Of a stretch of DNA of 39,084 nucleotides, positions 1-8,800 are shown piece by piece (position 1 is the first letter of the stretch; every line of letters begins with the position of its first letter). The stretch covers positions 1 through 39,084 of the forward strand of contig SXOO01000272.1 in the NCBI GenBank assembly GCA_005776725.1, given 5' to 3'. The notes beneath the pieces were generated by a model. It was not told where the DNA came from. It saw only the letters and a list, made by a program, of their open reading frames with translations, and made no database searches. The position numbers were made by a program, and so were the translations under genes. Origin of the DNA: Pseudomonadota bacterium (GTDB lineage: Bacteria; Myxococcota_A; UBA9042; GCA-2863065).

Positions 1-146
1 CAGACGCCGCAGACGCCGCAGACGCCGTAGACGCCGTAGACGCCGCAGACGCCGCAGACGCCGCAGACGCCGCTGACGCCGGAGACGTCTCTGAGGGCGC
101 AGACGCCGCAGACGCCGCTGACGCCGGAGACGTCTCCGAGGGCGCA
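1..146. repeat. In-frame 9-bp tandem repeat with 45-bp higher-order repeat
   Basis: The tract is built of 9-base units close to GACGCCGCA, each coding Asp-Ala-Ala or a one-residue variant. Over this lies a larger repeat: the block that starts GCTGACGCCGGAGACGTC begins at 72 and again at 117, a 45-base (15-residue) period, differing at only one base over the first 27. Every unit is a multiple of three, so copy-number change keeps the reading frame and alters only stalk length. Confidence 0.85.
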
Positions 147-311
147 GACGCCGCTGACAGCGCCGACGGCACCGACTCCTCCGACGCCACCGACGGCACC
201 GAGACCCCGGCAGGCACCGACTGCACCACGGGCTCGCGCCGCGCGGATACCAACTTCCTGGGCCCGTTGGCGCTGGCGCTGCTGGGTCTGTGGTTGGCGC
301 GGCGGCGCTAG
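1..311 (+). CDS. C-terminal fragment of a repeat-rich surface protein with MYXO-CTERM-like sorting tail
   Basis: This gene enters from the left edge, so only its last 102 codons (frame beginning at base 3) are visible. They start with an acidic low-complexity tract of Asp-Ala-Ala, Asp-Ala-Val and Asp-Ala-Gly triplets, then a Thr/Ser/Asp/Gly stretch. The end is a tripartite tail: a Cys (in TDCTTG), a hydrophobic segment (FLGPLALALLGLWLA) and a terminal Arg-Arg-Arg. That order matches the MYXO-CTERM signal of myxobacteria, in which the Cys is thought to be modified after processing and the protein held at the cell surface. The usual Gly-Cys pair is Asp-Cys here, so the match is approximate. The acidic tract is probably a flexible stalk. 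The functional N-terminal domain is outside the window. The gene ends 10 bases before the converging histidine kinase gene. Confidence 0.75.
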   Translation, partial: DAADAADAVDAVDAADAADAADAADAGDVSEGADAADAADAGDVSEGADAADSADGTDSSDATDGTETPAGTDCTTGSRRADTNFLGPLALALLGLWLARRR

Positions 312-321
312 AACCGGGCGA

Positions 322-2364
322 TCAACGGACGGGCAGAACCACCGTAAAGGTGCTGCCCTGACCGAGCCTCGAGGCGACCTCGATGTTTCCGCCCAGGTTC
401 CGCACGAGCCGAAGCGAGAGCGCGAGCCCGAGGCCCGTCCCCCGGACCTTGGTCGTGAAGAACGGGATGAAGAGGTTCCTACGCACCTCGTCGGTCATGC
501 CCGGACCGCTGTCGGTGACGGCTACACGCACGGTGCCGAAGCCGTGGTCGCCGGCCTCGCTGAGGCGCGTCGTGAGGCTGAGGACGCCGGAGCTGCCAGA
601 CACCGTCATCGCCTGAAGCGCGTTCTGACAGAGGTTGAGCAACACCTGCTTCAGCTGCTCAGGGTCTGACTGGATGGCCGGCAGACCCTGCAGCGGCCGG
701 AAACGCACCTCGTGCCGCGCGGGGTTGTCGGCGCGCACCACGTCGAGCGTGGCCTCGATCACACGGTTCACGTCCGTTGGCACCAGGTTCGACTTGCGGG
801 TGGGGCGCGCATAATCGAGGAACTGAGAGACCACCGAGTTCAGGCGGTTGGTCTCGTCGATGATGATCTTCAACATCTCGGGGTCGGGATCGCCGCCCTC
901 CAGCAGCTGAGCGGCGCCCTTGATGGCGCCCAACGGGTTCCGGATCTCGTGGGCCAGGCCGGCGGACATCTCACCCAGGGCGGCGAGCCGGTCACGGTCA
1001 CGGACCTTGTCGAAGACTCGGGAGTTCTCCACCGCCAGCGTGCATTGCGCCGCCACCCCGAGCAGGAGGCGGATCTCCTCAGAGGAGTACGCCTCGCGAA
1101 GCCGCTCGTCCTTGAGGCTGAGGAAGCCGAGCACCTGACCGTCGGTGATGAACGAGAACACCGCCCCGGAGTGGACCAGATCGAGCGTGGACAGCACGTT
1201 GTCCGTCTCTTCGACGGCGCTGGCCGGCGCCGCGTGTTCTTCGAGTAGGCGCTTCTCACGCTCTTGGTTCTCCAGGATCAGCACGCCCTGGTCTCGTAGT
1301 CGGCGGATGAAGGGATTGTGCGCCACCACGTCCACTCGCCGAGCGGGCGGCGGCCCCACGTGGCCCTTCAGCGTGTAGGCCACGCCATACTCGTCGATGA
1401 GGTAGAGGCTGGCGTGCGTGACCCGGCGGCTGGCCTCGAGGCGGCTCAGCACCAGAGGCGCCAGATCGTCCACGTCGATCACCGACGCGAGCTGGCGCCG
1501 AAGCGTGTCCAGGTGGTTCCCGAACTCGTACCGCTCGCGGAACAGGAGGTGGTTCATCCGGTCCTCCACGAAGCTCCGCATCGGGTCGTAGAGGATGTAG
1601 AGAACGATGGAGGCGATGATCGTATTGAAGATGAAGAGGTCGAGCTCTTTCCGCCACCAGACCACCAGGATCACCAAGATGGCGGCCACGACGAAAGAGA
1701 ACGTGGCCATGACGATGGCGCGACCGAGGAACTCGTACAGATCGAGGACGCGCAGCTTCAGGATGATCTGGAACAGGAAGTACAGGAACAGGATGGTGAG
1801 TATGTTGCCGAAGAAGTAGTAGCCGATGCTTGGCAGGTAATCGAGCAGCGCCAACGTGAACGCCACGCCGCCCGATACCATGAGGTACTGGAGGCGCGTC
1901 CTCTCGACCTTGGACTCGAGCCGCCGGTATCTGCGGTAGAGGAAGTAGAGCGACACATACAGCGCAATGCAGATGTAGCCATACACCGCTCTCGGGATGA
2001 ACTCCACCTCGCGATCGAGGTCGAAAGTGACCAGCACCGCCAGCACCACGGCCACGGCCACGAATATCCGGAATAGTCGGTCCGAGAGGACCGAGCGATC
2101 CGAGACGAACGCCTGGAAGAAGCGGAACGCGGTGATCGGGATGCACAGGGCGACGAGCACGCGCAGCTTGCCGAGCACGTCGTATCCGGCCCCGGCGTAC
2201 ACGAAGAGCGCGTCCGAGAGGTACCAGGCCACGAGGTTCAGGTTGAAGATCGCGTACAGCTGATACAGCCGGTTGCGGCGATTCCTGAGCAGGATTGTGA
2301 CGGCCAGCGCCGTGGAGATGACCGCGGCGAGCAGCGCGCTCTGGATGCGGATCCAGAGATCCAC
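322..2364 (-). CDS. Membrane sensor histidine kinase with GAF domain
   Basis: A 680-residue hybrid-free sensor kinase. Residues 1-265 hold about nine hydrophobic segments. The first seven or so resemble the 7TM sensor module found in front of some histidine kinases, and two more follow (about 217-238 and 243-262). A GAF-like domain spans about 290-450. The HisKA dimerisation domain carries the phospho-acceptor His472 in AHEIRNP. The ATPase domain shows an N box (LLNLCQNALQA), a G1 box (DSGPGM) and a G2 box (GTGLGLAL), so the kinase should be active. The start is GTG. The gene lies 17 bases downstream of the TPR lipoprotein and is the last gene of the motility-type operon. No response regulator is adjacent. 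A role in controlling motility or envelope functions is inferred from position only. Confidence 0.85.
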   Translation of the reverse strand: MDLWIRIQSALLAAVISTALAVTILLRNRRNRLYQLYAIFNLNLVAWYLSDALFVYAGAGYDVLGKLRVLVALCIPITAFRFFQAFVSDRSVLSDRLFRIFVAVAVVLAVLVTFDLDREVEFIPRAVYGYICIALYVSLYFLYRRYRRLESKVERTRLQYLMVSGGVAFTLALLDYLPSIGYYFFGNILTILFLYFLFQIILKLRVLDLYEFLGRAIVMATFSFVVAAILVILVVWWRKELDLFIFNTIIASIVLYILYDPMRSFVEDRMNHLLFRERYEFGNHLDTLRRQLASVIDVDDLAPLVLSRLEASRRVTHASLYLIDEYGVAYTLKGHVGPPPARRVDVVAHNPFIRRLRDQGVLILENQEREKRLLEEHAAPASAVEETDNVLSTLDLVHSGAVFSFITDGQVLGFLSLKDERLREAYSSEEIRLLLGVAAQCTLAVENSRVFDKVRDRDRLAALGEMSAGLAHEIRNPLGAIKGAAQLLEGGDPDPEMLKIIIDETNRLNSVVSQFLDYARPTRKSNLVPTDVNRVIEATLDVVRADNPARHEVRFRPLQGLPAIQSDPEQLKQVLLNLCQNALQAMTVSGSSGVLSLTTRLSEAGDHGFGTVRVAVTDSGPGMTDEVRRNLFIPFFTTKVRGTGLGLALSLRLVRNLGGNIEVASRLGQGSTFTVVLPVR

Positions 2365-2381
2365 GGCTCAGCTGGCCCGGC

Positions 2382-3167
2382 TCACTCGCTCTGACGCTCG
2401 ATGCGCTGGCGGAGGTGCGCGACCACATTCGTCGCAACGCGGACCCCGGGGGCGCTCGCGTCGGCGAGGTTGAGATACTGCTGAAAGTAGCCCAAGGCCG
2501 TCTGCGACTCGCCCTTGGCGGCGTGTGCCCAGCCCAGATTGAAGGCGATCTCCGGGGTGGCGCCGGGCAGGCTGAGCGCCCGGCCGAGCGCATCGATCGC
2601 CTCCGCGTACTTCCCGCCGTGCGCCAAGAGAATGCCGAGCTCGTTGTAGAGAAGCGAGAGGTCGGCCTCACTCTGCACCTTCTCCCGCGGATTCAGCCGC
2701 ACGCCCTCCTCCAGCACCTGGATTGCGGGGCCCTCCGCGTGGACGCGCACATACATGCGGGCCAGGCGGAGGAACGACGTGGGCTGAAAGGGATCGAGGA
2801 CCAGGCTACGACGGAGCGCGGTCTCGGCGTCCTTGAGCTTCCCGCCGCGCTCCAAGACCTGTGAGAACGCCGACTGCGCCGCCGCGTGGTCGGGCTGCGT
2901 CTCCAGCGCCTTCCGCAGCGCCTGTTCCGCCTCGTCCAGCTTGTCTTCGCGCAGGGCGATCACCCCCAGCTGATAGAACGCCTCGATGAGCGATGGCTCC
3001 AGCTTCGTGGCTTCGCGAAGGTGCCGCCGTGCCTGCGACAGCTCGTCGAACTCCAGCAGCGCCACACCGAGCCCGTAGTGGGCCCTCCCGCTCTCCGGGA
3101 AGATCTCTACGGCCTCCTGGAAGCGAATCCGCGCCTCGCGAAAGTCCTCGCGTGCGAGCGCCTTCAT
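2382..3167 (-). CDS. TPR repeat protein, probable lipoprotein (GltE/AglT-type)
   Basis: At least five tetratricopeptide repeats fill the 261 residues read from the first ATG, for example the stretches around AHYGLGVALLEF and AFYQLGVIALRED. The ATG-started product has no export signal. The same frame stays open upstream to the TGA at 3288-3290, however, and codes a convincing lipoprotein signal: a run of Leu/Ala/Phe ending in the lipobox LPGC, followed by Asp-Lys. No ATG, GTG or TTG exists in that extension, only ATC at 3282-3284 and GTT at 3261-3263, so the true start is unclear (see findings). TPR lipoproteins named GltE and AglT belong to the myxobacterial gliding machinery, and the neighbours fit that. 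Which of the two this corresponds to, if either, cannot be settled here. Confidence 0.75.
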   Translation of the reverse strand: MKALAREDFREARIRFQEAVEIFPESGRAHYGLGVALLEFDELSQARRHLREATKLEPSLIEAFYQLGVIALREDKLDEAEQALRKALETQPDHAAAQSAFSQVLERGGKLKDAETALRRSLVLDPFQPTSFLRLARMYVRVHAEGPAIQVLEEGVRLNPREKVQSEADLSLLYNELGILLAHGGKYAEAIDALGRALSLPGATPEIAFNLGWAHAAKGESQTALGYFQQYLNLADASAPGVRVATNVVAHLRQRIERQSE

Positions 3168-3258
3168 GCCCAGGTTGGTGAGCCGTGCCGCGTCGGCCTG
3201 TGCCTTGTCACACCCTGGGAGGGTGAAGAGGCACAGCGCCGCGAAGAGCGCGAGCGGG

Positions 3259-5370
3259 CTAACGCGTGCGGAACAGGAACGGATAGGTCACCTTCACTGC
3301 GCCGGCATTCTCCGGCTGGGGGAAGCGGAAGAGCCCGAGCCGGCTCACGATGCATTGCTCTACCGTGGAGTTACCCAGCGTAGAGGTCCGAATCGAGGGA
3401 GCCATCACCTTGCCGGTCGGGGCGATCGTGAACGCGACCACCACCTTGCCCTCGAGGCCCGGGTTCTTCTGAACCTCTTTCTTGTAGCAGAGGATGATCT
3501 GACCCTTCTGGCGGTCCATGTACTGCTGAATGATCTTCTTCGAGAGACCGCCTGTGGCCTCCACCGTGCCGCTGGCGACGATCGCCTTGACCTCCTTGTC
3601 GGAGATGGCGGCCGCCTTCAGCCGGTCTGCCTTGAGGCCGCCGCCGTCGCCGCCCTTGTCGAGGCCCGCGACCAGCCCGCCGCCGTTGGCGCCGGAACCG
3701 TCCGTTCCGTTGACGCCGCCCATGCCGCCGAAGTCCATACCCGCGTAGCCGCCGGTGTCTCCGGAGCCCGCGTGTTCGCCCATGGCGCCCGCGCCGCTGC
3801 CGGCTTCGCCGACGGCACCCACGCCGCCGCCGATCACCTTGAGGTTGAGGCCGGCGTTCTTCGGCCCGGCCATGAGGTCCTTCCCCGTGACGCTGGCGAG
3901 CATCGTGGTGGGGATGAACTTCTCGGCAGTGGCCTTGGCGATCTTGGAGACCTCCTGCTGCCGCTCCTTCTTCTGGTCCTCGGTGAGCGGCACCTTGGGG
4001 CCCTGGTTCGGGCGCTTGGCGTCGAGGTTCGGCTTCTTCTCCTCAACCTCTTCGAGCCGCTCGGTCTCCGTGACCGTGGGAGAGGGTGCCGCGTCCTCGA
4101 GGACGACCTCGTCTTCCTTGAGGTCGACCTTCTCCGGGAGCTTCACCTCCTTCTCCTCCTTCTCTTCCTTCTTCTTCTCCTTGTTCTTGATGGACTCCAC
4201 CGCGACGAGGCGGGCCGCCATCTGGTTCTTCGCCCGGCGGATCTGGATCTCCTCGTCGGGCTGCATGTAGACGAACAGGATCAAGATGGAGAAGTGCACG
4301 ATGAGGGAGAGCGCGAAGTACGCGAACTCCTGCATGCCGGTGGCCGTGACGAACGCGCCCTTGGGCTGCGGCGGCACGTTGCCGTACGACATGAGCATCG
4401 AGAACTTGCCGAAGCGCAGGCGCGCCTTGGCGCCAGCCTTGAGCGGCAGGAGACCGTCTTGCAGCGCCCCGCCCTTCTTCGCGTCGTCTACCGTGACGAC
4501 CTTGTTGTCGACCAGGACGTCACCGGACACGCCGTCGAGCCCGAGGTTGAGCGCCCAGCCGTCCCTGTGTGGAACGATGAGCGGGTGCTCCTCGGTTCCG
4601 GAGGCGTCTTGGGGCACGAAGAAGGTCGAGTGGACCGTCTCGCCCATATAGACGTTCTCGCCGCGCTTCAGCAGCCGCGAAGAGCGCTCCAGCAGATGGC
4701 GCCACGCCTCGAGGTCCGTGGCGAAGTACGCCACGAAGCCGATGGCGACCGACCACGCGATCGCCGCGATCATCCCGTGCCCGAGGACGCTGGCGAGGAT
4801 TGCGAGCCCCGCGAACTCCAGCGGGGTGAACGCCAGCGCGAGCAGCATGATGCCCTTGAAGCGCGGCGGAACCGACTGCCTCTCGAACGCCTCCGACTGC
4901 ACCGGTGCCTCGTCCCAGAGGAGCGACACCTCGAGCGCGAGTCGGCTACCCCGACGCACGTCGTCTTGCGTGTTGTAGAAGCTGTCGCGCGAGAGGGCGC
5001 TTCGCGAGGACCCGCCCACCGTGCCAGCGACGGAAGCCTTGGCCGGCGCCGCGACCTTGCGCAGCTCGGCGTCGAAGCGGACGCGGAGGCGCGTAATGCC
5101 GATCTCCAGCTCGTCGCCGTCCGCGAGCTGGGTCTTGCTGACGCGAATCCCGTTGAGCTTCGTGCCGTTCGTGCTCTGAAGGTCCGAGAGCGTGACCTTG
5201 CCCTCCGCATCGATCTCGATGCGGGCGTGGCGGCGGCTGACGTTCTCGTCCGTGAGCTGCAGATCGGCCTTCGAGAGCTTGCCGATGTCGATGACCGTGC
5301 CTGCGAAGGCGCGGGTCTCGACGACCTTCTGGCCGTCGAGGATCTCGAGTTGGATGCGTCCTTGGCTCAT
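3259..5370 (-). CDS. gltG: FHA-transmembrane-TonB protein, GltG-like gliding motility protein
   Basis: A 703-residue protein. Residues about 20-95 form an FHA phosphothreonine-binding domain with the typical Ser-Arg-Arg-His and Ser-Thr-Asn-Gly-Thr motifs. Hydrophobic segments lie near 186-230 and 346-366. A highly charged, Lys/Glu-rich stretch follows from about 380, then a Gly-rich linker at about 490-575. The last 100 residues form the AgmX/PglI-type TonB-like C-terminal domain (KGQIILCYKKE, then GKVVVAFTIAPTGKV). FHA plus TonB-C is the domain plan of Myxococcus GltG, which spans the inner membrane and reaches the outer-membrane part of the gliding complex. It starts 5 bases after the small secreted gene, and its stop overlaps the extended frame of the TPR lipoprotein. 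The family match is confident; assignment to GltG rather than the related GltJ rests on the FHA domain. Confidence 0.8.
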   Translation of the reverse strand: MSQGRIQLEILDGQKVVETRAFAGTVIDIGKLSKADLQLTDENVSRRHARIEIDAEGKVTLSDLQSTNGTKLNGIRVSKTQLADGDELEIGITRLRVRFDAELRKVAAPAKASVAGTVGGSSRSALSRDSFYNTQDDVRRGSRLALEVSLLWDEAPVQSEAFERQSVPPRFKGIMLLALAFTPLEFAGLAILASVLGHGMIAAIAWSVAIGFVAYFATDLEAWRHLLERSSRLLKRGENVYMGETVHSTFFVPQDASGTEEHPLIVPHRDGWALNLGLDGVSGDVLVDNKVVTVDDAKKGGALQDGLLPLKAGAKARLRFGKFSMLMSYGNVPPQPKGAFVTATGMQEFAYFALSLIVHFSILILFVYMQPDEEIQIRRAKNQMAARLVAVESIKNKEKKKEEKEEKEVKLPEKVDLKEDEVVLEDAAPSPTVTETERLEEVEEKKPNLDAKRPNQGPKVPLTEDQKKERQQEVSKIAKATAEKFIPTTMLASVTGKDLMAGPKNAGLNLKVIGGGVGAVGEAGSGAGAMGEHAGSGDTGGYAGMDFGGMGGVNGTDGSGANGGGLVAGLDKGGDGGGLKADRLKAAAISDKEVKAIVASGTVEATGGLSKKIIQQYMDRQKGQIILCYKKEVQKNPGLEGKVVVAFTIAPTGKVMAPSIRTSTLGNSTVEQCIVSRLGLFRFPQPENAGAVKVTYPFLFRTR

Positions 5371-5375
5371 GGTGC

Positions 5376-5633
5376 TCAGAGGTCCTCGGCCGAACGAACG
5401 ATCTCCTTGACGAAGTCCGTGCGGATACGGATGAGGCTCTGCCGGTTGGCGCCCGCGAGCACCTGGACCATCGACAGGTCGGGCTTCAGCACGTCGACGT
5501 CGACGACGTCGGTGTCGAAGTCGTACGCCTGCTCCTTGCCCGGAACTGGCACAGCCGTGGCCGGAGCCGGCTCGTCAGCGAGGGCCACGCCGGCGAAGGC
5601 GATAGGGAGAAGTGCGACAAAGCGGATGGACAT
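5376..5633 (-). CDS. cglF: Small secreted protein, CglF/GltF-like
   Basis: An 85-residue protein with a clear signal peptide (MSIRFVALLPIAFAGVALA, cleavage before Asp-Glu). The mature part is short, acidic at first (DFDTDVVDVDVL), then basic and helical (RQSLIRIRTDFVKEI). An in-frame ATG lies 18 bases upstream, but AGGAG sits six bases before the ATG at 5633, so I take 5633. Size, secretion signal and position between a giant TPR protein and a GltG-like protein match the small gliding gene called cglF or gltF in Myxococcus. The name is by synteny and general resemblance, not by a search. The next gene starts only 5 bases after the stop, so the two are surely co-transcribed. Confidence 0.65.
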   Translation of the reverse strand: MSIRFVALLPIAFAGVALADEPAPATAVPVPGKEQAYDFDTDVVDVDVLKPDLSMVQVLAGANRQSLIRIRTDFVKEIVRSAEDL

Positions 5634-5671
5634 GGCAGCTCCTGTGCGCACTCGGGCACGCGCGCATGGTG

Positions 5672-5700
5672 TTTATAACCGGCTTCGGCCGCGGGGAAAA
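5672..5700 (-). promoter_or_regulatory. Candidate sigma-70-type promoter inside the motility operon
   Basis: On the minus strand, TTTTCC (5700-5695) and TATAAA (5677-5672) are separated by 17 bases. The -10 matches five of six consensus positions, the -35 only three. Transcription would begin near 5665, about 30 bases before the ATG at 5633. The 205-base gap between the 1421-residue TPR gene and this small gene is the largest in the operon, so a secondary promoter here is plausible. Confidence 0.4.
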
Positions 5701-5838
5701 CCCACTGAGTCACCGTAGCCCTCTCTTCGACACCAACCTGGCCGGAAGGTTCCGCGGCCGCCGAAAGAAACCCTGTTGGAGAGCGGAAATCCGCCCCTCG
5801 GCCCGTGGCCGTCCGCGGGTCGGCTCCCGCGCGGCCCG

Positions 5839-8800
5839 TTAGTTCTCGCTTGCTGGCGCCTCGGGGGCCGCCTCGGCCGGCGGCTCCGCGGGCGTCTCGG
5901 CGGGCGGTGCGTTCTTCTTCTCTTCCTCTTCCTGCTTCAGGAACTCCAGCGTCTGCTTGAGGCCCTCGAGGCGCTTCGTGATCTCGACGCGCTTCGGGTG
6001 GGTGGGCGGCGCCATGGCCACGAACTCGCTGCACACGCCGATGGCCTCATCGATCTTCTCTTCGTAGATGGCGAGCAGGAGGCACTTGTTGTAGCGGAGG
6101 TCCACGTTCTGGGGCTGGGCCTTGAAGAGCACGTCGTAGTCGGCGCGGGCGCCCACGAAGTCGGCGAGGCCTCGCAGGGCCACGGCGCGCCCGAGCAAGG
6201 CGTCCTGGTTGTCGCCCTCGAAGCGGAGCGCCACGTCATAGTGCTTCCGAGCGCGCGCGAAGTCGGCGTAGTTGAGCACGGTGGACGCGAGGTTGAGGTG
6301 CCCCTCCACGCTGGAGGGTTCGGTCTCTACGGCCTTGACGAACGAGCGGAGCGCGCCGCGGACGTCGTCGAGCTTGATGAAGGTGAGCCCGAGCAGGTTG
6401 TGCAGCGCTGCGGCGTCCGGCGCGAACTTGAGGGCCTCCTCGCAGACGAGGAGCGCCATGCGATACTGGCCCGTCTCGTAGTAGCTGCGGGCGAGGTTCT
6501 GATAGGCGTTGAGGTTCTCGGCATTGCCGATGAGCGCCGTGCGGGCGGCCACGGTCACAGCCGACCAGTCACGCGTCTGAACCGCGGTCACGGCCTTGGT
6601 GTTGAGCGCCTCGGACTGGAACTTGTCGAGCGCCGTGGCGCGCGCGGCCGCCGTCTCCCAGCCGGAGCGGCCCAGCCGCTGCCGGGTCTCGGCCTCGAGG
6701 CCGAAGGCTTGGGCCAGCGAGGGCGCCTTTGCCTGAGCATCCGTGAGCAGCTCGAGCGCCTTGTCGAACTGGCGCAGCCGGAGGGCCACTAACGCCTGGT
6801 TGACCAGCCCCTTGCCCTCGTCCTCGCCCACCGACGCATCGGCGAAGCCCTTGGCCACCGCTTCGGCGCGGTCCTTCTCTGCGGTCCAGTCCCGGATCTC
6901 TCGGGCAGCGTCCAGCGTGGCCTTGAACGCCGGAGCGTCGAGGAAGAAGGGCACGGTTGCGTTGTGCCGGTAGAACGTGGGGAGGGGGCGAACTTCGCGC
7001 GTGAACTTGTACTCGAGGTCGAGCTTGGCGACCGCCTGCTCGCAGTTGTCCGAGTACTCGTTGAACCACTGCTTCTCCTTGGCCCGCTCGAGGCAGATGC
7101 GGTAGGCCTCGACGGACTTGTTGCGGACCTCCTCGGCCCGCTTCCGGAACTCTTCCTGCACCTCGAACTTCACGTCCTCCGGCAGGTTCTTGGGGATCGG
7201 AGCGTTCTCGATGGACTCCGAGAGGTTCTGGTAGGCCTGCCCAATCCGGTTGAACGCGGCGATCTCCCAGTGCGGCCGGCCGAACTGCGCCACCTCCTGC
7301 ATACGATCCGTGGCGGACGAGATGAGCTCGAGCTTCTTCTGGAGGTTGGCCTGGAACACCTTCTCGGGCAGCTTCAGCTCCACCTTCTTGAGCTCGTCGA
7401 GCACCACTTCGCCTTCGAAGAACTTGGAGGCGGCCACCGAGTCGAGCCCGCCTTCGGTGATCTCCGCTTGACGACCCTCGGCCTTGGCCTTGGCCTGGAG
7501 GTCGTTGAACGCGCTGAGCGCAGTGGCAAACTCGGCCAGCGCCGCCTTGCGGTTGCCGCCGCGCCAGTGCGCGATGCCCATCTTGGCGTGCGCGGCGATC
7601 ACATAGTCCGGCTTGCTCGTGCTGCCGTACTGCTTCAGATACTGCGTGAAGTGCTTGGTGACGGCCTTCCAGTTCTGCTGTGACTCGTAGATGAGTCCAA
7701 TGTCGAAGTAGATGTCTCCCGCGTCTGCGTTCTTCGGGAAGCGCTTGTAGAACTGGAGGGAGTCTTTGATCGCCTGCTCGTACTGTCCCAACGCGCGGCG
7801 ATAGATCGAGGCGCGCGCCAACGCGCGGCCCAAGAGCGTCTCGTCGTGGTTGCCGTGGTTCTGCGCGTAGAGCTCGTAGTAGTACGCAGCCTCCGAGTAG
7901 ACCGCGATGGCCTGGTAGATCTGGCCGATGTTGTAGAGCGCCTGTGGGGCCCGCGGGTCGGCGTTGCAGTCGTTGTAGAGGGTCTCCGACGCCCCGAGCG
8001 CCTTCTCGATGTTGCGGGCGTCCTTGTAGACGATGGCGGCCTTCGCCACGGCCTCGCAGCGGTCCTTGGCGGTGGGGAAGTCCTTGAAGTACTTCATGAA
8101 GCAGTCGCCTGCCTCGGTGTAGCGCTTCTCGAACTCCATCTTGCGGCACACGTTGAAGTCGCGCTTCGCCTGGATGTCGGACAGCAGCTGCCCGAACTCG
8201 CCCTTCGCAAGATCCGGGTCGCGCGAGAAGGTGTCCGTCCACTTGTAGAGGTTGTCGATGTCGTTCGAGAGGTTGTAGATGGCGAGCAACATCTTGGCCG
8301 CATCGGCCAGGAAGCCCTTGCCGATCGCGTCCACTCGATACTCGCCGTAGAGCCGCTGAAATAGCGGAGCGGCCTGCTCGAAGTGGTTGTACTCGAAGTA
8401 GATGCTGGAGACCGCGTAGAGGGCGGGCGGCACGTCGTCCGCGTAGCCTTCCTGGCCCACCTTGGCGAGCTCGATGTACTTGGAGCACGAGTCCACGAGG
8501 CGCTGCTCGTCGCTGGGGATCTCCCGCGGGTTGTAGCCGTCCGGATCCCCCTCCTTCTTCACCTTGCTGCCCTGAGCCTTCTCAGCGGCCTTGAGCACCG
8601 TCTTGTAGCGGCAGAGACACGCCTGGTGCGCTGCGGGCGCCGTGTAGAGCCCGGCCGCGTCCATGGCGATGACCTTCTCGTAGAGCCGCGCCGCGCGGTC
8701 GAGGTCGCCCATCTGCTCCGCCAGGACGGCGGTGTTGAAGGTCATGACGTAAGCGTCTTTGGCGTCGGGGAACCACTCGAGATAGATCTCGTAGATCGCC

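Noticed and set aside
1..146. CRISPR array
   Set aside because: The units are 9 bases long with no spacers and code a regular Asp-Ala stalk.
3259..5370. TonB for iron or vitamin uptake
   Set aside because: The FHA domain, the AgmX/PglI-type end and the TPR neighbours fit gliding, and no TonB-dependent receptor or ExbBD gene is nearby.
3166..5718. An 850-codon plus-strand open frame opposite the GltG-like gene
   Set aside because: It is the shadow of the real gene in very GC-rich DNA. It reads as Arg/Leu/Val/Glu-rich text without domains, while the minus strand has clear FHA and TonB motifs.
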